Assembly (NCBI GenBank): GCA_016783965.1 | Contig: JADHVO010000009.1 | Coordinates: 1-64,000 of the forward strand | Direction of reading: 5' to 3' | From: Alphaproteobacteria bacterium | Lineage (GTDB): Bacteria; Pseudomonadota; Alphaproteobacteria; Micropepsales; Micropepsaceae | Length of the DNA stretch: 64,000 nt | In this document: positions 59,450 through 64,000 of the stretch, in pieces | Position numbering within the stretch: the first letter of the stretch is position 1 | How the letters are laid out: each line of letters opens with the position of its first letter | Made by a program: the position numbers and the translations under genes | The notes under the pieces: model-generated | Seen by the model: the letters and a program-made list of their open reading frames with translations, nothing else | Told to the model about the DNA's origin: nothing | Database searches by the model: none

Positions 59450-60124
59450 TCACGGCAGCCCCGACAGCATCGGGACGAACAGAACAGGGATCAGGACCTC
59501 TTCCTTCACGCCTGTTTCAGTTCGGATCATCTTCGTCAATCGTTGAGAAAAGCTTTCCGCCGGGGCGCCGTTTGCCTCGGAAATTGTGCCTACTGGAGCG
59601 ATAAGGGCGCCACCGGGCTTTAACTGTTCGATAAGGATCGGAGGAACAGCGGGCGGCGCGGCGGCCAGCAGAATCCGGTCGAACGGCGCCTGTTCCGGCC
59701 AGCCCTTGTAACCGTCGCCATGGCGCGTGGCGACGTTATGAAGACCCAGTGTCCTGAACCTTTCCTCCGCCTGTTTGAGCAGCGGCCGGTGCCGCTCGAT
59801 CGTATAGACGCGCCGGCAGAGCGGGCTGAGCACCGCGGCCTGGTAGCCGGAACCGGTGCCGATCTCGAGCACGCGATGGTTCGGCTGCACGTCCAGATGC
59901 TGCGTCATATAGGCGACGACGAAAGGCTGGCTGATCGTCTGGCCGCAGGCGATGGGCAGCGCGGTGTTGTTCCAGGCGGCGTATTCCAGTGGCTCGTCGA
60001 CGAAGAGCTGGCGCGGCGTCTTCTCGATCGCGTCGAGCACGCGCGGATCGGTGATCCCCTGCCCGCGCAGTTCCATGATGAGCTGGATCTGGCGGGGGTC
60101 GGTCATGCGTTCTTGCTCACTCAT
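59450..60124 (-). CDS. pcm: Protein-L-isoaspartate O-methyltransferase
   Basis: 224 aa from the ATG at 60124; ATGs at 60130 and 60106 are alternatives. QTISQPFVVAYMTQHLDVQPNHRVLEIGTGSGYQAAVLS is the PCMT signature with SAM motif I. VYTIERHRPLL, ATRHGDGYKGWPEQAPFDRILLAAAPPAVP and LIEQLKPGGALIAPVG complete it. It methylates isoaspartyl residues to start repair of aged proteins in the cytosol. The first codons overlap the left arm of a palindromic repeat, so the N-terminus may have been altered by it. Confidence 0.95.
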   Translation of the reverse strand: MSEQERMTDPRQIQLIMELRGQGITDPRVLDAIEKTPRQLFVDEPLEYAAWNNTALPIACGQTISQPFVVAYMTQHLDVQPNHRVLEIGTGSGYQAAVLSPLCRRVYTIERHRPLLKQAEERFRTLGLHNVATRHGDGYKGWPEQAPFDRILLAAAPPAVPPILIEQLKPGGALIAPVGTISEANGAPAESFSQRLTKMIRTETGVKEEVLIPVLFVPMLSGLP

Positions 60125-60233
60125 TGTCATGGCCCGCAACAGCGGGCCATCCAGATGACGTTGCTCCAATAGCGCGGGAATGGAAACGCGGAAGCGCACC
60201 GACTGGATGGCCCGCTGTTGCGGGCCCATGACA
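60125..60233. repeat. Palindromic repeat with 30-bp arms between pcm and surE
   Basis: The left arm (60125-60154) and right arm (60203-60233) are reverse complements apart from one extra C: TGTCATGGCCCGCAACAGCG continuing to GGCCATCCAG. The 48-base centre is unique. Each arm also folds on itself (GGCCCGC...GCGGGCC). It looks like a dispersed palindromic element. It spans nearly the whole pcm-surE spacer and touches the pcm start. Confidence 0.7.
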
Positions 60234-60255
60234 AGCAAGGGAAGAGTTGAAAGCG

Positions 60256-61038
60256 TTAGCCGAGTTTTATGGTGCCCAGCTTTTCGCGCATGGCTTCCAG
60301 CACCTTGAACTCGGTGAGATTGAGGTGCAGCGGCGTTACCGAGATGCGCTTGTTGTAGATGGCGTGCAGATCGGTGCCCTGCGGCGGGTTGGAGCGGACA
60401 CGCTTGAAGCCGATCCAGAAATAGGGATTGCCGCGCGCGTCGATGCGGCGTTCCAGATTGGCAGTCTGCATGTCGCGCTTTCCCTGCGCGCAGATGTCGA
60501 CGCCCTTGACGTCGCCCGGCTCGGCGTCGGGGAAGTTGACGTTCATGAGCACCGCGTCTGCCGGCCAGCCCTGTGCGATCAGCGCGCGCACGACGGCGGG
60601 ACCGTGCGTCTCGGCGCATTGCCAGCGTACGCGGTATTCCTCGTTCTCGAAGCCGTAGCTCTGGCTGAGCGCGATGGAGGGGATACCGAGGGCGCAGCCT
60701 TCCATCGCGCCGGCGATGGTGCCGGAATAGGTGACGTCATCGGCCATGTTGGAGCCGCGGTTGACACCGGAGACGATCAGGTCCGGCGGGTTGTCCTTCA
60801 TGATGTGAGCGCAGGCCATCATCACGCAGTCGGTCGGCGTGCCACTGACGGCGAAGCGCTTCTTCTCGACCTCGCGCAGGCGGAGCGGGAGGGTCAGCGT
60901 CAGGGAGTGAGAGGCGCCAGATTGTTCGACTTCGGGCGCGACGACCCAGACGTCGTCGGAGAGGGCGCGGGCGATCTTTTCGGCCGAAACCAGGCCGGGG
61001 GCATGGATGCCGTCGTCATTGGTGACCAGAATTCGCAA
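60256..61038 (-). CDS. surE: 5'/3'-nucleotidase SurE
   Basis: 260 aa. MRILVTNDDGIHAPGL holds the metal-binding Asp8-Asp9. WVVAPEVEQSGASHSLTL, VSGTPTDCVMMA and PDLIVSGVNRGSNMADDVTYSGTIAGAMEG complete the active site. It dephosphorylates nucleoside 5'- and 3'-monophosphates and helps in stationary phase. It is followed by pcm and the NlpD-like gene, as in E. coli, though rpoS does not follow. A palindromic repeat splits it from pcm. Confidence 0.97.
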   Translation of the reverse strand: MRILVTNDDGIHAPGLVSAEKIARALSDDVWVVAPEVEQSGASHSLTLTLPLRLREVEKKRFAVSGTPTDCVMMACAHIMKDNPPDLIVSGVNRGSNMADDVTYSGTIAGAMEGCALGIPSIALSQSYGFENEEYRVRWQCAETHGPAVVRALIAQGWPADAVLMNVNFPDAEPGDVKGVDICAQGKRDMQTANLERRIDARGNPYFWIGFKRVRSNPPQGTDLHAIYNKRISVTPLHLNLTEFKVLEAMREKLGTIKLG

Positions 61039-61204
61039 CGAACGTGTCTCCGGCTGGCTTGATTCCTAGCCACGGGGATAGCACACTCCACCCATCGTTC
61101 ACCGCGCCTTGCGGTGGGCCGCGGTAATGCCGCGGTAGATTGGACGTCCCGACCTTGTTGGGGCGCGCAATCTGCCGCGGGGCGCCTCAAAACAGGAGGT
61201 AGCC

Positions 61205-62035
61205 ATGCAATCCGCAGTTCTTACCAAATCCGAGATCGACCAGTTCCACTGCGACGGCTTTGTCGTAGTCCGCGGCGCATTTGCACGCGCGGACGCCAAC
61301 GCCATGGAGGATGCGTGGTGGAAGGAGTTGTCCGACCTTTACGGCATCAAGCGCGACGACCGGTCGACCTGGGTCCAGCCGGCGCGCGATCTGCGCGGCG
61401 GGAAGACCAGCCCGATGCAGACGAAGATCCACACCGCGCGCGTGAAGGGCGCGATCGACGACCTGCTCGGCGAAGGCAAGTGGCAGTGGCCGAAGCAGTG
61501 GGGGCGCGCGGTCGCGACGTTTCCGCAAGGCGGCACATGGGATGTACCGGAGGACCGCAAGGGCGCCGCGCTCTGGCATTGGGACAGCCCTGTCGCGTGG
61601 CATCGCGATGGCATGTGCGCGGTGTTCGCCTTTAGTTTCGTCGGCGCGGTGGCGCCTAGCAGCGGCGGCACGTCGATCGTGTCGGGATCGCATCGCCTGC
61701 TGCGGTTGTGGGATGCGCAGATCACCGAAGGGCGGCGCGCCAACGATGGGCCGGCGCAGCGCGAGTGGTTCAGCAAGGCGCATCCGTGGCTCGCGGCACT
61801 GACCGGTGCTGCGCCTTCACCGGCAGACCGGCGCCGGGTTTTCATGGAGGACGGCGTCGAGATCGGCGGCATCCATCTGCGTGTCGTGGAGCTGGGTGGC
61901 GAACCGGGCGACATGGTACTGTGCCATCCGACAATCGTACACACCGCTTCGCCGAACTGCGGAACGTGGCCGCGTTTCATGCGGATCGGGATGGTTGGCG
62001 GCGAACGCCTGGCGCGGCATCTGAAAGGCGGTTGA
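61205..62035 (+). CDS. Phytanoyl-CoA dioxygenase family protein
   Basis: A 276-aa Fe(II)/2-oxoglutarate oxygenase. SEIDQFHCDGFVVVRGAF is the usual start. The iron triad is likely His in the H-x-D of VAWHRDGMCAV and the distal His in CHPTIVHTASPNC, with an Arg (PRFMRIG) for 2-oxoglutarate. GGTSIVSGSHRLLRLW is also typical. The substrate is unknown; relatives hydroxylate lipids, small molecules or antibiotics. AGGAGGT lies just before the ATG. It is inserted, on the opposite strand, between serS and surE. Confidence 0.85.
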   Translation: MQSAVLTKSEIDQFHCDGFVVVRGAFARADANAMEDAWWKELSDLYGIKRDDRSTWVQPARDLRGGKTSPMQTKIHTARVKGAIDDLLGEGKWQWPKQWGRAVATFPQGGTWDVPEDRKGAALWHWDSPVAWHRDGMCAVFAFSFVGAVAPSSGGTSIVSGSHRLLRLWDAQITEGRRANDGPAQREWFSKAHPWLAALTGAAPSPADRRRVFMEDGVEIGGIHLRVVELGGEPGDMVLCHPTIVHTASPNCGTWPRFMRIGMVGGERLARHLKGG

Positions 62036-62182
62036 GCAGCGAGGCCTCCGGTCAGAGCGGAGGCCCACCGGTTTACCGCAGTTTTCGGAACAAATTGACG
62101 CGAGATCGCCGCACCATGTTCATGGTGCCGCAACGGATCTGATGTCTGATCGTGCCCGGGCAGTGCGATACGGAGGGGTAGC

Positions 62183-62278
62183 TTGACCACCGCGAAATTG
62201 ATTCAGCGGCTGCTGCTCGCCACCGGCGGGGCCGTGCTGGCACCATTCGCCATCGCTTTGCTGATGGGCGTGGCCTAG
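62183..62278 (+). CDS. Possible 31-aa single-helix membrane peptide
   Basis: A TTG at 62183 stands behind GGAGGGG at good spacing (about 5 bases). The frame gives [20 protein letters not shown] and then [10 protein letters not shown] before a TAG that overlaps the serS stop on the other strand. The peptide is a single hydrophobic helix with a short basic start. It is below usual gene-calling limits. The strong ribosome site is the main reason to list it. Confidence 0.35.
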   Translation: MTTAKLIQRLLLATGGAVLAPFAIALLMGVA

Positions 62279-63693
62279 GCCCGCTCGATCTTCTCGAGGC
62301 CGCCCATGTAGAGCTTGAGGGCGTCGGGGATCGCGATCGAGCCGTCGGGGTTCTGGTAGTTCTCCATCACCGCGATCAACGTGCGGCCTATTGCCAGGCC
62401 CGAACCGTTCAGCGTGTGCACCGGGCCCTTCACCTTGCCGTCCTGGCCGCGATAGCGCGCGTTCATGCGGCGTGCCTGGAAGTCGCCGCAGTTGCTGCAC
62501 GAACTGATCTCGCGGAAGCGGTTCTGGCCGGGGAGCCAGACCTCGATGTCGTAGGTCTTGCGCGCGCTGAAGCCCATGTCGCCGGTGCACAGCGTGACGA
62601 CGCGATGCGCGATGTCGAGGCGTTTCAGGATTTCCTGCGCGGCGTCGGTCATGCGCTCGTGCTCGGCGTTCGACTGCTCGGGCGTGGTGATCGAGACCAG
62701 CTCGACCTTGTCGAACTGATGCATACGGATCATGCCGCGCGTATCCTTGCCTGCAGCGCCCGCTTCGGCGCGGAAGCACGGCGTGTAAGCGGTGAAGCGG
62801 ATGGGAAGCTCGGCTTCGTTCAGGATTTCGTCGGCGACATAATTAGTGAGTGGGACTTCGGCAGTCGGAACGAGACCGAAGCGATTTTTGCGTAGCTTGC
62901 GCTGCACCGTAACTGCTGCAGCCTGAATGCCAAATGTATCGGTCGAGTTCTCGAGTTCTCGCATTTCCTCCTGCGAATAGGGGAGAAACTCTTCGCCGCT
63001 GAGCGCCCAAAATTGATCGAACTCAAATTTGGGCAATTGGCCGGTACCAAAAAAAGCAGCGTCGCGGGCGAGAAAAGGCGGCACGACTTCTTCGTAGCCA
63101 AACTTCGTCGTGTGCGTGTCGAGCATCAGGCTGGCGAGTGCGCGGTTGAGGCGAGCGAGTTGACTCTTCAGATAGACGAAGCGGGCGCCTGAGACTTTGG
63201 CGGCGCGTTCGAAGTCCATCATCCTGAGCGCTTCGCCGAGTTCGAAGTGCTCCTTAGGGTTGTTCATGCCGCCGGCAGCGTTGCGTGCCGCCTTGTAGTG
63301 GCGCGCCTCGACCGGGACGTTGGCGTTCTCGTCCGCGCCTTGCGGGACGTCGTCGGCCGGGATGTTCGGGATGACCGCGAGCTGGTTGCGCAGATCGGCT
63401 TCGAGGTCGCGCTGCTTCTGCTCTCCCTGCTGGATCGCGTCCTTCAGGCCGGCGACTTCGGCCATCAGGGCGTTCGCTTGCGCCTCGTCCTTCCTGGCCT
63501 TGGCCTGACCGATCTGCTTCGAGGCCTCGTTGCGGCGCGCCTGTTTCTGCTGCAGGTCGGTGAGCAGCGCGCGCAGCTCGTCATCGGTCTTGCGAATGGA
63601 AAGGACCAGCGTGCCGACGTCGAGGTTGCCGCGGCGCTCGAGCGCGGCGGCGAAGGCTTCGGGGTTCTCGCGAATGGCGCGGATGTCGTGCAT
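62275..63693 (-). CDS. serS: Serine-tRNA ligase
   Basis: 472 aa. The N-terminal coiled-coil arm (about 30-105; [21 protein letters not shown] and [21 protein letters not shown]) binds the long variable arm of tRNA-Ser. The class II core shows motif 2 ([20 protein letters not shown], then HQFDKVEL) and motif 3 ([19 protein letters not shown]). It charges tRNA-Ser and tRNA-Sec. Slightly A/T-rich codon use appears in the middle third (62,830-63,060), out of step with its flanks. It is downstream of tatC, as in other Alphaproteobacteria. Confidence 0.97.
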   Translation of the reverse strand: MHDIRAIRENPEAFAAALERRGNLDVGTLVLSIRKTDDELRALLTDLQQKQARRNEASKQIGQAKARKDEAQANALMAEVAGLKDAIQQGEQKQRDLEADLRNQLAVIPNIPADDVPQGADENANVPVEARHYKAARNAAGGMNNPKEHFELGEALRMMDFERAAKVSGARFVYLKSQLARLNRALASLMLDTHTTKFGYEEVVPPFLARDAAFFGTGQLPKFEFDQFWALSGEEFLPYSQEEMRELENSTDTFGIQAAAVTVQRKLRKNRFGLVPTAEVPLTNYVADEILNEAELPIRFTAYTPCFRAEAGAAGKDTRGMIRMHQFDKVELVSITTPEQSNAEHERMTDAAQEILKRLDIAHRVVTLCTGDMGFSARKTYDIEVWLPGQNRFREISSCSNCGDFQARRMNARYRGQDGKVKGPVHTLNGSGLAIGRTLIAVMENYQNPDGSIAIPDALKLYMGGLEKIERA

Positions 63694-63774
63694 GGGCTGC
63701 TCCTGATGGCCGCGGTAATGGCATGCGCCGGGCGGGGGCGTAAAGCGGGCCCTGGCGAATGGCGGCCCTGCCCG

Positions 63775-64000
63775 TCAGGTCGCGGGGGCGGCTGCGTCCT
63801 TCCTGGCGCGGTCGCGCTCGATCAGCCAGACGATGAAGATCGAGATCACGTAGAGCGCGATCAGGGGGACCGCCAGCGCGAGCATGGAGAAGATGTCGGG
63901 CGGGGTCAGGATCGCCGCGACCGCCGTCATGCCGACCACGGCGTAGCGCCAGACCGAGCGGAGCTGCTGCGAGGTGATGATGCCGACGCGGCCGAGCAGC
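63775..64000 (-). CDS. tatC: Sec-independent protein translocase TatC, 3' end (partial)
   Basis: Only the last 75 codons are inside the window; the gene runs off the right edge. The frame reads LLGRVGIITSQQLRSVWRYA, then VVGMTAVAAILTPPDIFSMLALAVPLIALY and a basic tail ending RKDAAAPAT. The TPPDIFSM motif and the two final helices identify TatC. It is the receptor for twin-arginine signal peptides in the Tat translocase. It lies just upstream of serS on the same strand, about 80 bases apart. Confidence 0.93.
   Translation of the reverse strand, partial: LLGRVGIITSQQLRSVWRYAVVGMTAVAAILTPPDIFSMLALAVPLIALYVISIFIVWLIERDRARKDAAAPAT

Overview
The window looks like a high-GC alphaproteobacterial chromosome. 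Supporting signs are the gene order tatC-serS-surE-pcm-nlpD-like-DUF815-yajC-secD, a folate-type TrmFO, a GTTC-N7-GTTC LexA box next to ssb, an SSB ending in DDEIPF, and intergenic C/G-rich hairpin repeats of a kind common in this class. I cannot name a genus from the sequence alone.

Positions 1-25,500 form a surface-polysaccharide (EPS, capsule or O-antigen) cluster. Its A/T content is visibly higher and its codon use more mixed than the rest. It holds an AsnB-type amidotransferase, several glycosyltransferases, two small methyltransferases, a Wzy/ligase-like membrane protein, a Wzz-like chain-length protein and an ExoY-type initiating phosphosugar transferase. It also holds three sugar modules: WbpD/WbpB/WbpE-like genes for a 2,3-diacetamido-uronic acid; a cupin, C-methyltransferase, Gfo/Idh oxidoreductase and NDP-sugar 4,6-dehydratase set that suggests a branched-chain deoxysugar; and Gmd plus GDP-fucose synthase. 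A tRNA-Lys(TTT) gene lies in the middle. The right edge carries decayed DNA, with a ParB-like fragment and a PAP2 protein lacking its motif-3 histidine.

Positions 26,000-42,230 are mostly housekeeping: cyclophilin, coaD and gyrA; a DUF192 protein; an orphan T2SS pseudopilin facing a prepilin peptidase; queA and tgt overlapping that peptidase gene; a second DegT aminotransferase; a DUF2914 membrane protein; an acyltransferase pseudogene; a secreted trypsin-like protein; ssb and uvrA.

Positions 42,230-51,600 are accessory. Three paralogous multi-pass membrane proteins, one with a 117-residue tail holding 32 histidines, flank an MFS exporter. Next come three tandem amidase-signature paralogues and a small exported protein, separated from one another by single bases.

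Positions 52,000-64,000 return to conserved genes: trmFO; an NDUFAF6-like squalene/phytoene synthase homologue; a PuuD-N-like membrane protein in the place where secF would be expected; secD and yajC; a DUF815 ATPase; a degenerate LytM lipoprotein; pcm, surE and serS; a phytanoyl-CoA dioxygenase homologue; and the 3' end of tatC at the edge.

The clearest candidates for undescribed biology are the branched-sugar module, the His-rich membrane trio with its MFS gene, and the amidase triplet operon.
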